The notes: generated from the letters alone by a model not told the origin. Shown: positions 32,990-42,487, counted from the first letter of the stretch. The stretch is 64,000 nucleotides of DNA from Harmonia axyridis (GCF_914767665.1 NC_059502.1:39481812-39545811); one strand, 5' to 3'. A program made the numbers and translations.

Positions 32990-33340
32990 TTATTATGAAC
33001 ATTACATCCCATAAAAATACCAGAAATTCGAAGAAACCAACTCTTGAGAGTAATTTGAAGGTTCATTGAAGTATATTTGGCTAATTTGAAAAATAAAAGT
33101 ATTCTTCATGTTTTCTCGTACAAAGCGCCGTTTTCGAATAACTTGATCTTAAAAAAAAAATTATCTGTGAAATTCAAAAAATTGGGTACTTTGGCTGAAT
33201 GCAACTCTGTTCTGTTGTGGAAAAAAAAACCACAGAAATGAATATTTACTATAATGTCATGTCTCAGATTTTAGAATTGAAGTACTAGCCAACTTAGTTT
33301 GAAAATGAAGTTGTAAAAGTGAATAAGCTCACCTCAACTC

Positions 33341-34707
33341 CAGTGGCGGCTCGTGAGCTTTCATTCAGAGGAGGCCAAGCAAAAAAAATAGGTTTTTGAC
33401 GTCCCAGAGAAGACAGTGGCATCATTCAAAAATTTTTCTAATTTTGAATCATAGCGGCTAATGAAACACAATAGCTTTTTAAAATTTCCCCTATTATCCA
33501 AATCTACACTTTCATCATGTCCTCTAAACGGCAATTCTTGAAAACAAAGGAACATAACTGTGTCAAATAATCTTTTCAAAATATCCCTGTTTTCTTTGAC
33601 TTTTTCGTTATGATCTATGATAGTTTGCCGATGACCCTGATCAAGTGAATTTACAATATTGAGTTTTCCGAACAATTTAAATTTAATTGATGCGCCTAAA
33701 TGAGATTTTGATCTGCCATGTCTTTCAATAGACCTCTGTAAATTTTTTAAATCCGAATACCCTAATTTTGACCACACATTGTTTTCTGAATCGTCGGAGA
33801 AAAGTAAACAAAACCAACAAAATAATTTATTCCGAACTGTACTTCCGGTCAGCCACTCGCATTTAGTGTACCATTGGACGCAGAAGGAACGATTATAGAT
33901 AGATAGATAGGATTATGCCTGGAATTGACAATTAAATTTTGCATAGCAGGCTGAGGTGTTTTTGTAGTTTTGGTAATGAAAATTTTGTCATCGTAAGGCA
34001 TTTGGCTGAACTTTTTAATCAAAATAAAATCTACAATATCTTCAGTAACTCTGAGTTCCCTACTGACACTATCATTTTCATTTCTAGTTTCCGACGTTTC
34101 CGTTTTTCTCGATAAAATATATCTGAATAGCCAGCCAATATCCTTCCTTACCTACAAACTTTGCCGAACAATCCTAACACGAAACCACAAACAAGACGCC
34201 GAAAGGAATAAAAAGTACTGGCCTATCTTTATCTTTCCCTAATTCTGGCGCTAATAAACAGAAACAGCTGAGCTGACCCATCGTTAATCGCCGTGGATCA
34301 TGTTCGGGCGCTTTCGGTCAACGGAGACAGGGCCTCCGGCACGTGATATCCAGCTCGAATTTAGAGTGGCCGGTGCTTCGTGTCGGGAGAAATTTGAAAT
34401 TCTACGTTCAAGACAAACGCGACTAGAGAGGAATTGGGCCTCCGCGACCCGCGTCTGGAGTCTGCTGTATTCTTTAGCGCATCGCATGCCTGTAGTACGG
34501 TGCAGCGATGCGCAATCTTCTCAGTTTTGAAGTCTGTTGCGGAGAATGTATAAATATGATGAAATATTGGGGTAAAAAGTATCCAGAAATTTGAATATTC
34601 TATTGATTTAGGTTAACATAATTTAGTTGGACTTGAACTAAGAATTATAATGCGGTAAAATTTGGGGAGGCCCGGCCTCCTCTGCCTCCTCTGAGCGGCC
34701 GCCACTG
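33341..34707. mobile_element. hAT transposon remnant with 8-bp duplication
   Basis: Ends CAGTGGCGGCTCGTGAG and, on the right, complement CAGTGGCGGCCGCTCAG; both also carry AGAGGAGGCC close to the end. CTCAACTC directly flanks both sides (33333-33340 and 34708-34715), an 8-bp duplication diagnostic of hAT. The left end encodes the N-terminus of a hAT transposase on the minus strand; the rest of the gene is deleted. A GATA microsatellite lies at about 33894-33910. Confidence 0.85.
33361..33890 (-). pseudogene. hAT transposase N-terminus (TTF zinc finger, DUF4371-like)
   Basis: The frame continues upstream of the Met at 33777 to about 33890: CVQWYTKCEWLTGSTVRNKL, FCWFCLLFSDDSENNVWSKL, then GYSDLKNLQRSIERHGRSKS and H. 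These are the Cys/His ligands of the TTF-type zinc finger of ZMYM/hAT-like transposases. The next part (RDILKRLFDTVMFLCFQELP, FRGHDES) is the start of the DUF4371 region. The frame stops soon after FSGTSKT, close to the element end, so the catalytic and dimerisation domains are missing. Confidence 0.8.
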
Positions 34708-36039
34708 CTCAACTCCTCGATTTGATTGAAAATTACTGAGCTTTGGCACAGCTCTGATAATAAGAAAATACTTCACTAAAATCAACATTCTTTTTGAAAA
34801 GTCCAGATTATTCATGAAGCCCATGTTTAAAGAAGTTTTCACAAAATAGTCCCATTATAATGACAACAATCAATATCCCACTAAAGACTGCTGCTATCGA
34901 ACAATACTGTATTCTTCTTCGGCTCATTCAAACTCACATCGAAACATACCACTAGGACTAGGTACATACTAGACAAATTTTCATGTGATTGAGATTGAAT
35001 ACTTTTATTCTTTTGCTATTCCATAAATTCATCCTAAGAGCATATGATTGACATACTTCCAAGAGGGCCATAATTGTTTTAATGTGAAAACAAATCAGGT
35101 GAGTTGAAAGAAACTGGATATTCTATTGTGGATATTTAAATTGGATACTTCTCATTTATTTTCAATGCCAAAATCAAGATGAATTAAGTAGTAAAGTTGG
35201 CTATAATGTAGGTACACATTAAGAACAAATTTGATTACAAGTGGAGTCTAACATTTTCCATTGATTACAGAGCCAGAATATTTTATATATTTCCATATTT
35301 TCATACTGATGGCTTCAAAAATATTGATGCATTTCAAATTTTTATGAGATAGTTGAAACAAATCAAATGCTTCATTTCATAACAAATATCTTATAACAAT
35401 AACAGTGTAAACTGTAAATGAAAATTTTAGGTTAGAACATAGATTATTCGAACCGAACTGCTGTGTTTATATTTGGCATCACTCGAAATTTGAAATTCAG
35501 ACTTAAAACCACAGATTAATATAGTCTGTGTTAGAAATTTTATAGATGAATATTATTTATTTGAGATTTTAAGGTTATGGCAATTCTTGTAAACAACGAT
35601 ATCATATAAATGAAATATAATGAATGAATGGATATGAGTATCAGAGCTAATATAGGTGGTAGAGAGCTCAATTCGTTATAAGTATCGAAAATGAAACAGA
35701 AATCAAGAGAAGAATATTTAATCTTTAGCGTCAACGAAATTGGAATAACTCATTTATTTGATTATAAACACTACTTTGTTCAACAAATGGAATGTTAAAC
35801 GTGAGTTTATGATGGTTTTTCTAATTTAGTAGCTTATTTCCAAGGTTCAAAAGGTATATCTTATGCTTGAGAAAACTTCAGTGTTCCGGTTTTCAGGGGT
35901 GAATTAGCTCATTTTGAAAATTTAAAATGGCTATATCTTTTTAACAGGGCCGAATCGGAAAAAATGGTAAATGAAAAAAGTATTTCTTTTGACCTCAGGA
36001 ACCTTCGGTTAAAATATATGTACAAGTCAAAGACTCACC

Positions 36040-36042
<3 letters not shown>

Positions 36043-36080
<38 letters not shown>
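36043..36080. repeat. (TA)n microsatellite
   Basis: TA tract between family A copy 2 and a palindromic PLE. Confidence 0.95.
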
Positions 36081-36085
<5 letters not shown>

Positions 36086-36186
36086 ACAATTTTAATTCCC
36101 AATATACAACAATAGTAGTAAATTTGATAAGGGGTGTGGAAAAATTGATAAATGTTATAATGTCACTCTTATTTATTCCATTTAGT

Positions 36187-36221
36187 CGACGTTTCGATCC
36201 CGATGGGAACCTTCTTCAGGA
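36187..36221 (-). ncRNA. hammerhead-ribozyme-like motif (left arm)
   Basis: The minus strand reads CCTGAAGAAGGTTCCCATCG then GGATCGAAACGTCGAC: CTGANGA, stem-loop, GAAA. Confidence 0.5.
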
Positions 36222-36825
36222 CTCTACAATAGCAATAGAAAACAGTCAAAACATGATACATCACAAGCATGTGAAAATATATAAAAATAACAATACAAAT
36301 AGTACATACCGAAATACAGAGTTATAAAGATCTTATTTGAACACAAATCAATAGCTCTCAAGAAAGCAAAGAACAAGAACATCAACAACTTCAGCGAAAA
36401 AAGATCTGATATTTCGTTAGCGAAGGAGTATAAATCAATTTCAATCATGTAAACAAAGTAAACAGAATAATCAAATGAGAGTTTGTCAAAAATGTTGTCA
36501 ACCAGACTTGCCACAGAATACACGCACATGACAATTGAAACATAGAGTAGCATTAAATCACAACCTCTCATTTGATTATTCTGTTTACTTTGTTTACATG
36601 ATTAAAATTGATTTATACTCCTTTGCTAACGAAATATCAGATCTTTTTTCGCTGAAGTTGTTGATGTTCTTGTTCTTTGCTTTCTTGAGAGCTATTGATT
36701 TGTGTTCAAATAAGATCTTTATAACTCTGTATTTCGGTATGTACTATTTGTATTGTTATTTTTATATATTTTTACATGCTTGTGATGTATCATGTTTTGA
36801 CTGTTTTCTATTGCTATTGTAGAGT

Positions 36826-36860
36826 CCTGAAGAAGGTCCCCGTCGGGATCGAAACGTCGA
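36826..36860 (+). ncRNA. hammerhead-ribozyme-like motif (right arm)
   Basis: CCTGAAGAAGGTCCCCGTCG then GGATCGAAACGTCGAC, the mirror copy of 36187-36221 with small compensating differences in the stem. Confidence 0.5.
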
Positions 36861-36936
36861 CTAAATGGAATAAATAAGAGTGACATTATAACACTTATCA
36901 ATTTTCCCACACCCCTTATCAAATTTACTACTATTG

Positions 36937-36937
<1 letters not shown>

Positions 36938-36970
<33 letters not shown>
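36938..36970. repeat. (TA)n microsatellite
   Basis: TA tract on the 3' (poly-A) side of an R4 relic. Confidence 0.95.
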
Positions 36971-36980
<10 letters not shown>

Positions 36981-37069
36981 TCACCATTTATCGGGTTGGT
37001 ACGTGAGACAACCGATTCTTCAGCCAAGATTGTTCTCAGGAGCTGGTCAAGAACTTCCTGACTATCCGC

Positions 37070-37073
<4 letters not shown>
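36971..37073 (-). mobile_element. R4-like LINE 3' relic, about 100 bp
   Basis: On the minus strand, GAAGTTCTTGACCAGCTCCT matches the last codons of other R4-like copies (KFLTS then stop, as at 42700), followed by a short 3' untranslated region and an A tail (T run at 36971-36979). (TA)n lies on both sides. Confidence 0.6.

Positions 37074-37138
<65 letters not shown>
37074..37138. repeat. (TA)n microsatellite
   Basis: TA tract into which the LTR retrotransposon at 37139 inserted. Confidence 0.95.
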
Positions 37139-37142
<4 letters not shown>

Positions 37143-37630
37143 GGATCCAAATTCTTAACATCCGACTGAATGATACGCTACTGACTTTACGAAACGAGAA
37201 CTACACGATCGACCCTAAAAGGTTGGACTATGCAGATTTATCGATATAGGGAGACGTAAGGGGAAGAGGTACTTGAAACTTAAGGACTGAGGTACGATAC
37301 AGACGAACGAGGGTGGAATTCGACGTAAGATAGTAGACGGACATAGTTAGGTATTCGACGTTAGAGATTAGACGGAAAAGGTTGAAGAATTCGACGTGAT
37401 AGACGCATATGATTCGACGTGAAATATAGTAGACGCAGCGAGTTAAATAATTCGATAATGAGACTATTAACAATTAGACGGAATAAAATAACTTCGATAG
37501 TTCTATAGACGAAAGTTCAGTGGCTGTACATTCAATTGACGAAGATTGTACAAAGTGTAAATAAACAATAGTTAAGTTCCGGCGGCCTTTTATATAAACC
37601 CCTAGACAACGATATAAAAACCCTACATTT
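37139..37630 (+). repeat. 5' LTR, 492 bp
   Basis: Starts TGTGGGATCC, ends CCCTACATTT. Same length as the 3' LTR (40609-41100), with only five differences by eye. The interior carries many short ATTCGACGT / TAGACG units. Confidence 0.95.
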
Positions 37631-37648
37631 TGGGGGCTCGTCCGGGAT
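37631..37648 (+). other. primer-binding site, tRNA-Pro type
   Basis: TGGGGGCTCGTCCGGGAT directly abuts the 5' LTR. This 18-mer is the classical tRNA-Pro primer-binding sequence. Confidence 0.85.
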
Positions 37649-37795
37649 CGAAGAAGAAGGAAACCCTCACTTCGTCCGGGATAAAAGAAGAAAACCCCAA
37701 CATCGTCCGGGATAAAAGAAGAAGTACCCCTACATCAACCGGGATAAAAGTGAAAAACTCCTACATCGAACAGGATAGAAGAAGAAAACCACACA
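37639..37795 (+). repeat. leader tandem repeat seeded by the primer-binding site
   Basis: Five degenerate 31-34-bp units begin TCGTCCGGGAT or a variant (TCAACCGGGAT, TCGAACAGGAT) at about 37639, 37673, 37704, 37736 and 37768, each followed by (A/C)(A/G)AAGAAGAA and an ACCC- or ACTCC-type segment. The first unit overlaps the second half of the primer-binding site. The open frame through here (37630-37944) is a by-product of the repeat. Confidence 0.8.
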
Positions 37796-38349
37796 GTTCG
37801 AAGAATCATTTGGAGAAGACATCGAAATCGACGAAGAAGTGTCCAGAATTTGCGAAGAGGAAAAATTGCCAGAGTCAATCAACAATTGGAAATACGGAAG
37901 AAACCAATACCGAAGGAGTAGACGAGAGAGTTTTGATCCAGTAGACGTAAGGACCGAAACGAGATCAATTTTCCGCAGTAATCAGAGGATGAATGGTAAA
38001 ATTGTATGCAGACTTTCAAGGTAGGACGTTTATCTTTCCAATTTCCATATTGAGAGGCTTGTTGCAGAAGACGACCAAAGAAGAGATTTTATATTTGTTT
38101 TTTAACATTTTTGAATTTTGAAATTGCATTTGAACATTGTTGATATTTGTGATTATTGATTTGATTTATTTTGTGAGAATATACAGCCATTTAACGTTCG
38201 CTATTAGTAGGAATTTTCGTTAATTCTGAGTTGAGATAACATAATTGAATTAGTATTGATTTTAGAGTTTTCTGTTTTAATTTGACGGTTTTCGTTGATT
38301 TGAATTTTCAGTTTTTCGTTGAATATTGACTGAGTATTTTGTATTAACA
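37796..38349 (+). other. retrotransposon leader
   Basis: Untranslated region between the leader repeats and the gag start. AT-rich with no supported frame. Confidence 0.6.
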
Positions 38350-39756
38350 ATGTCAACTTTAAGCGATATTACTATTATTGAAAATCAAATATCCAATGCT
38401 AAATTATCTGCTGTCAAAGCATTACATTGTATTTGTTTCGGTGATGAAGGCGAACCGCGAAAGGTCCGTAGAGCGCTACGTAAATTTTCGGGTTTTGGAT
38501 GGGACAAAAACTCAGACGAACACTTGACCAAAGTACAAGACGTTTATAAACAACTCAAACTCCCAGACCTGATAACCGTTTCCAATATGCTTGGCTTGGA
38601 TTATAGTGGAACTGATGACGTAATTATCGATCGTATATGCTCATTCTTAATAAAATTCGAAGTAGATGACGGAAATTTAGAAGAGTATTCCAACGAATCA
38701 GAGAGAGATGACGAAAATGACGACGAGACGGAAAACACTGACGACGAGAATGAAAACAGTGACGTAGAAAAATATTCCTCAAGACATGACAAATTCAATA
38801 GACGGAAAATTATGAGAAAAAAGAGTTTTTCATTGACTTTTCGAGACGTGGAAGATAGTATCAAGTCGTTTGACGGAAAAGAAAGATGGATCGAGGATTT
38901 CGAAGAAATTGCAGAAGTGACGGGATGGAATGACTTGCAAAAGTTGATATTTGCAAAGAAATCTTTGAAAGGTCTCGCTAAACTATTTATTCAGTCTCAA
39001 AAGGGTATAAGAACTTGGAGTATTTTGAAGAGAAGATTGATTCAAGAGTTTGAAGTCAATGTAAACAGTGCACAAATTCATAAAATGTTGATGTTTAGAA
39101 AGAAGAAATATGATGAAAATGTTCAAGAATATGTATTGATCATGAGGGAAATAGCTAGTCGAGCTAATATAGAAAATGAAGTTGTAATTCAATACATCAT
39201 AGATGGAATACAGGACGAATCATCAAATAAAATCATATTGTATGGTGCCAGAAACTTCCAAGAATTCAAGGAAAAAGTGAAACTCTATGAAACTATTTCC
39301 AAGAAACAACCTGTAAGAGGTATCAAACCTTTCAAAACGATAAGAGACGATATGAGACCCGAGAAAAAACATGAATTTAAGAAGGAATATAGAGATGAAA
39401 TTAGTTATCAAAATAGAAGTTATAAGCAAGAACTATGTTATAATTGTGGAAGCCACGGTCATAAATCGAAAGACTGTCCAGACAAAAGTAAAGGCGTGAA
39501 ATGTTTTATTTGTAAGAAATTTGGTCATTTATCATCGAACTGTCCTGACAAAATTTCACAACAAAATCATACTTCAACTAATGTAAATACTATGAACATA
39601 GTACCGAGAAATGCAATGAAATTGACTTTTGACGAAATTAAATTATTAGCATTATTTGATACCGGCAGTGACATAAGCGCGATTAGACAAGACGTGTACG
39701 AATTGTATTTCAGGGACGATTTGCTTCGACGGATAAGATCTCAGTTAAAGGGATAG
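38350..39756 (+). CDS. Gag-protease with DEK-like N-terminal domain
   Basis: The first ATG of the frame gives 468 codons. Residues about 20-105 resemble the SAP-containing domain of the chromatin protein DEK: ALHCICFGDEGEPRKVRRAL, then RKFSGFGWDKNSDEHL, VYKQLKLPDLITVSNML and GTDDVIIDRICSFLIKF, the order and spacing of the DEK pattern. A strongly acidic stretch follows (about 104-150, rich in D, E and N). Residues about 160-330 look like a retrotransposon capsid (WIEDFEEIAEVTGWNDLQKL, TWSILKRRLIQEF). Two CCHC knuckles follow near 363 and 384 (CYNCGSHGHKSKDC, CFICKKFGHLSSNC), then an aspartic protease start near 435 (LALFDTGSDISAIRQDVYE). The frame ends inside the protease by a shift. Confidence 0.8.
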   Translation: MSTLSDITIIENQISNAKLSAVKALHCICFGDEGEPRKVRRALRKFSGFGWDKNSDEHLTKVQDVYKQLKLPDLITVSNMLGLDYSGTDDVIIDRICSFLIKFEVDDGNLEEYSNESERDDENDDETENTDDENENSDVEKYSSRHDKFNRRKIMRKKSFSLTFRDVEDSIKSFDGKERWIEDFEEIAEVTGWNDLQKLIFAKKSLKGLAKLFIQSQKGIRTWSILKRRLIQEFEVNVNSAQIHKMLMFRKKKYDENVQEYVLIMREIASRANIENEVVIQYIIDGIQDESSNKIILYGARNFQEFKEKVKLYETISKKQPVRGIKPFKTIRDDMRPEKKHEFKKEYRDEISYQNRSYKQELCYNCGSHGHKSKDCPDKSKGVKCFICKKFGHLSSNCPDKISQQNHTSTNVNTMNIVPRNAMKLTFDEIKLLALFDTGSDISAIRQDVYELYFRDDLLRRIRSQLKG

Positions 39757-40598
39757 GATCAAATCGGGTTAAAACATTAGGTTCAATCAGGAAAAATGTT
39801 GAAATAGACGGCGAAGAATTTAATATATTGTTTCACATTTTACCTAAACCGGCTATGGATTTCCAAGTTATAGTTGGAAACAATTTATTGAAACAAGCGG
39901 AAGTACACATAAGAGAGGAAGAAATTGTTGTACACAAAATAGAAGAAAAATTCTTGATGAGTATCAGAGTGGATGAGAGCATAGTAGACGATAAGATTCA
40001 TTCGAAGCACATAGACGATGAAAAACACAGAAAGTTAGTGGAAAAAATTATTGGAGATGTTAAGCCAAAAAAGACGATGTCTACTGATTCTGAAGTACGC
40101 AAAGATGAAGAACCGAGATGCATAAAACCAGAAAAGGAACAAGAAGAAAAACCACTTGAAGTAAATGGATTATTAGAGAGAGTGAGAATAGCTCGAAGAA
40201 TTAAGATGAGAAAAAAGGAAGATATTGTGTTGGCAGAACTTATAGAAAAAGAAGTAAAGAAACAGTTTGACGAAGCCAGAGAAAATTTGAGAGGAGAATT
40301 TCATAAGCAGCACTTAATGAAAGTCGAAGATAAAAATCGGAAAAATTATAACGCAAAAAGAAGTAAAGCCGTATTTTTCAAAGAAGGTGACCTAGTTTCG
40401 GTTAGAAGAACTCGAATCGGAGCAGGATTAAAAGTGCATAAGAAATTTTTAGGACCATACGAAGTGATCAAAGCGAAGAGAAATGATAGATATGACGTAG
40501 TTAAGATAGGAAACCACGAAGGACCCATTCGGATATCGACTTGTTCGGAGTATATGAAGCCTTGGATACAGTATGAATCCGAGTCGGATTCTCAGTAG
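39730..40598 (+). pseudogene. pol remnant: protease end and integrase tail
   Basis: In the frame other than gag, the protease continues (TDKISVKGIGSNRVKTLGSI, LPKPAMDFQVIVGNNLL), matching the flap and the hydrophobic-G-x-x-LL end of retroviral-type proteases. After HIREEEIVVHKIEEKF the frame goes straight into a charged linker and the integrase C-terminus (FKEGDLVSVRRTRIGAGLKV, KKFLGPYEVIKAKRNDRYDV), with the GPY motif of gypsy integrases, ending YESESDSQ. RT, RNase H and the catalytic integrase core are missing but the frame is open, so a small protease/integrase-tail protein could still be made. The Met at 39828 is not a likely natural start. Confidence 0.75.
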
Positions 40599-40608
40599 GA
40601 TGGCCGAG
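40595..40608 (+). other. purine-rich tract before 3' LTR
   Basis: GTAGGATGGCCGAG directly precedes TGTGGGATCC. It is only partly purine, a weak polypurine tract defined mainly by position. Confidence 0.5.
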
Positions 40609-41100
40609 TGTGGGATCCAAATTCTTAACACCCGACTGAATGATACGCTACTGACTTTACGAAACGAGAACTACACGATCGACCCTAAAAGGTTGGACTA
40701 TGCAGATTTATCGATATAGGGAGACGTAAGGGGAAGAGGTACTTGAAACTTAAGGACTGAGGTACGATACAGACGAACGAGGGTGGAATTCGACGTAAGA
40801 TAGTAAATGGACATAGTTAGGTATTCGACGTTAGAGATTAGACGGAAAAGGTTGAAGAATTCGACGTGATAGACGCATATGATTCGACGTGAAATATAGT
40901 AGACGCAGCGAGTTAAATAATTCGATAATTAGACTATTAACAATTAGACGGAATAAAATAACTTCGATAGTTCTATAGACGAAAGTTCAGTGGCTGTACA
41001 TTCAATTGACGAAGATTGTACAAAGTGTAAATAAACAATAGTTAAGTTCCGGCGGCCTTTTATATAAACCCCTAGACAACGATATAAAATCCCTACATTT
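40609..41100 (+). repeat. 3' LTR, 492 bp
   Basis: Collinear with 37139-37630; the five differences I count are T/C near base 23, G/A and C/T near base 200, G/T near base 310 and A/T near base 482. Confidence 0.95.
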
Positions 41101-41392
41101 ATATATATTTTTTTTTTTGGGAAAGTGACTATGCTCACTTTCTGGGGTGATATTCTTCACGATAAAAACGCTGATAGCTAAACTTTTGAATAACCATTAC
41201 TTTAAAGTTCTACATTGCCTACACAAGGGCCCTGACGCGTCAGCACAGGTTATGTTTGATGCTACTTAAGCTTCACGAAAGTAGTAACGAAAACAAATCC
41301 TCGCTAATCTTTTTCGACGAGCAGATTATCTGTTTATTTATAAGGCACTAGAAAATAATCAATGGCTTTAATAAGAATTTCGATATTTTCAG
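41101..41392 (+). other. intron sequence upstream of the USP exon
   Basis: Non-coding; ends in a polypyrimidine-rich stretch and TTTTCAG, a good 3' splice site. The short T run at 41108-41118 follows the TA remnant of the retrotransposon target. Confidence 0.6.
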
Positions 41393-41568
41393 GTATTGAT
41401 GTCAGTTCATGTAACAATCATAAAAGCGAGCCTCAAGGACCTTATGTTTATGACCTTTACAGTATCATGATTCATTCTGGATCTGCTACTGGTGGTCATT
41501 ATTATGCTTACATCAAAGATTTTGATAAGCAGAAATGGTATTGTTTTAATGATCAGAGTGTTACAAGA
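41393..41568 (+). CDS. Usp47: host exon, ubiquitin-specific protease (USP47-like), His box
   Basis: A 176-bp internal exon bounded by TTTTCAG| and |GTAAGTATT. Two bases complete a codon from the previous exon, then 58 codons follow in phase. It contains GPYVYDLYSIMIHSG, SATGGHYYAYIKDF and WYCFNDQSVTR, the C-terminal half of a C19 cysteine-protease (USP) catalytic domain. The His of GGHYYAYI is the catalytic histidine, and the Asn/Asp of FNDQ the third catalytic residue region. YDLYSIMIHSGSA..GGHYYAYIK fits USP47 better than other USPs. The catalytic Cys box and flanking exons are not in this window, so the gene has long introns or the assembly is interrupted. This is the only exon found. Confidence 0.75.
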
Positions 41569-42159
41569 GTAAGTATTCTTCACTCTTATTCAATAATTTC
41601 ATTTACTGAATCTTGAACTTTGAGTTATATCTACTTTGGTTTAGAGTTTCTGCTATTTTATACAGAGTGTTTCATTGGTAAATGGAAAAACTTGAACAAT
41701 GAATAGAGGACCTTGAGGTGGTTCTAGATACACCCTATTTATAAGGTCTGACTGCCTTGATTACCGTGATACAGGCTGATTTATGAATTTTGTTCATTTC
41801 TTTCCGAGGTCATAACAATCAAACCATCCAGTATATTTTTTTCATATTTGACACAAATCTATCTTATTTAACGCTTAAATGAATCACTTAATGATCACAA
41901 GGAAAATGCAGGTGTGGATCAACAGAAAATTTAAGAAACGGATGTATCTCTGAAACAACACTGTATGTATGAAACTGTACATCGAAATTTTAAAACTCTG
42001 TTTTCAGACTTGAAAAGAGCATAAAACACTGAACGAAGTCGCGTAATTGAAATTTTACGCGTAGACACTTTTGCTGCATCAATTTTCAACTTGAATGTGA
42101 AGTTTTCGAGAAATTGAATATCAAAAATGAAATTGACTTTTAGTAATAATATATATAGA
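41569..42159 (+). other. intron sequence downstream of the USP exon
   Basis: AT-rich with no repeat pair that I can close in this window, apart from a lone TTATACAGAGTGTTTCAT near 41653 that resembles the CAGGGTGTTTCA end of family C. Ends near a T run (42163-42173) that is the A tail of an R4 relic on the minus strand. Confidence 0.5.
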
Positions 42160-42486
42160 TTTTTTTTTTTTTCAATTATTCACACAGTGTAAACTGTGGG
42201 TTGTTTCCTCAGAACATGCCCGGGCGTAATGCCAAGAGCATTTCTGCCTTTCCTACGTCAATGGGGGTATATAACCTGTCTTATTATATTCACTGTTCCC
42301 AAGATGACAGCTTTTTGCATCCATGTAATGGTGCCTTCCGGTAGTTTCAGTTCTCGCAGATGTTTGACCGTATTTTTGTGGACTAATCCGTTCGTACTTA
42401 TTATTAGGGGTTTTATGTCCACCCTGTTCAGCTTCCACATATCTCTCATCTGCCGGGACAGTGCCTCGTACTTATTGATTTTTTCT

Positions 42487-42487
<1 letters not shown>
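42160..42487 (-). mobile_element. R4-like LINE 3' relic
   Basis: The minus strand encodes EKINKYEALSRQMRDMWKLN and KPLIISTNGLVHKNTVKHLR and ends IIRQVIYPH then stop, the same C-terminus as the copy at 52207-53607. A short GC-rich 3' untranslated region and an A tail follow (T run 42163-42173). Its 5' end abuts the (TA)n at 42488. Confidence 0.8.

Larger units (their letters stand above)
31927..36042. mobile_element. DNA-transposon family A copy, carrying MITE and hAT insertions
   Basis: Ends CAGGGTGAGTCTTTGACTTG and complement, flanked by TA repeats. Inverted repeats of about 125 bp (31927-32050 and 35915-36042). The left half is collinear with 11690-12040 once the Harbinger-like insert (32188-32989) is removed. 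A hAT remnant lies at 33341-34707. The remaining interior (34716-35914) is AT-rich with no transposase. With inserts removed the element is about 1.9 kb and non-autonomous. Confidence 0.75.
36085..36937. mobile_element. Penelope-like palindrome (two opposed pLTR arms, no ORF)
   Basis: Left arm 36107-36483 and right arm 36566-36937 are nearly perfect reverse complements around an 82-bp spacer. Each arm carries the core CCTGAAGAAGGT(C/T)CCC...GGGATCGAAACGTCGAC. The same arms, with a protein-coding piece added, form the longer palindrome at 42797-44636, so this is a deleted form of the same family. (TA)n tracts flank both sides. Confidence 0.8.
37139..41100 (+). mobile_element. non-autonomous Ty3/gypsy-like LTR retrotransposon
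   Basis: Complete LTRs, an exact tRNA-Pro-type primer-binding site, a leader, gag-protease, a pol remnant of protease end plus integrase tail, a purine-rich tract and the 3' LTR, 3962 bp in all. RT, RNase H and the integrase core are absent. LTR identity near 99% means the insertion is recent in spite of the missing enzymes, so it must have been copied by proteins made elsewhere. TA repeats flank both ends (target (TA)n). Confidence 0.9.

Noticed and set aside
34284..34530. Overlapping open frames on both strands inside the hAT remnant
   Set aside because: Neither shows transposase or host motifs; GC-rich chance frames. I could not assign this stretch.
37630..37944. 104-codon frame after the 5' LTR
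   Set aside because: Product of the leader tandem repeat and not conserved-looking. The convincing gag start is the ATG at 38350.
38326..38349. Earlier start for Gag at 38326
   Set aside because: The codon there is TTG; the first ATG in frame is at 38350 and the DEK-like homology starts after it.
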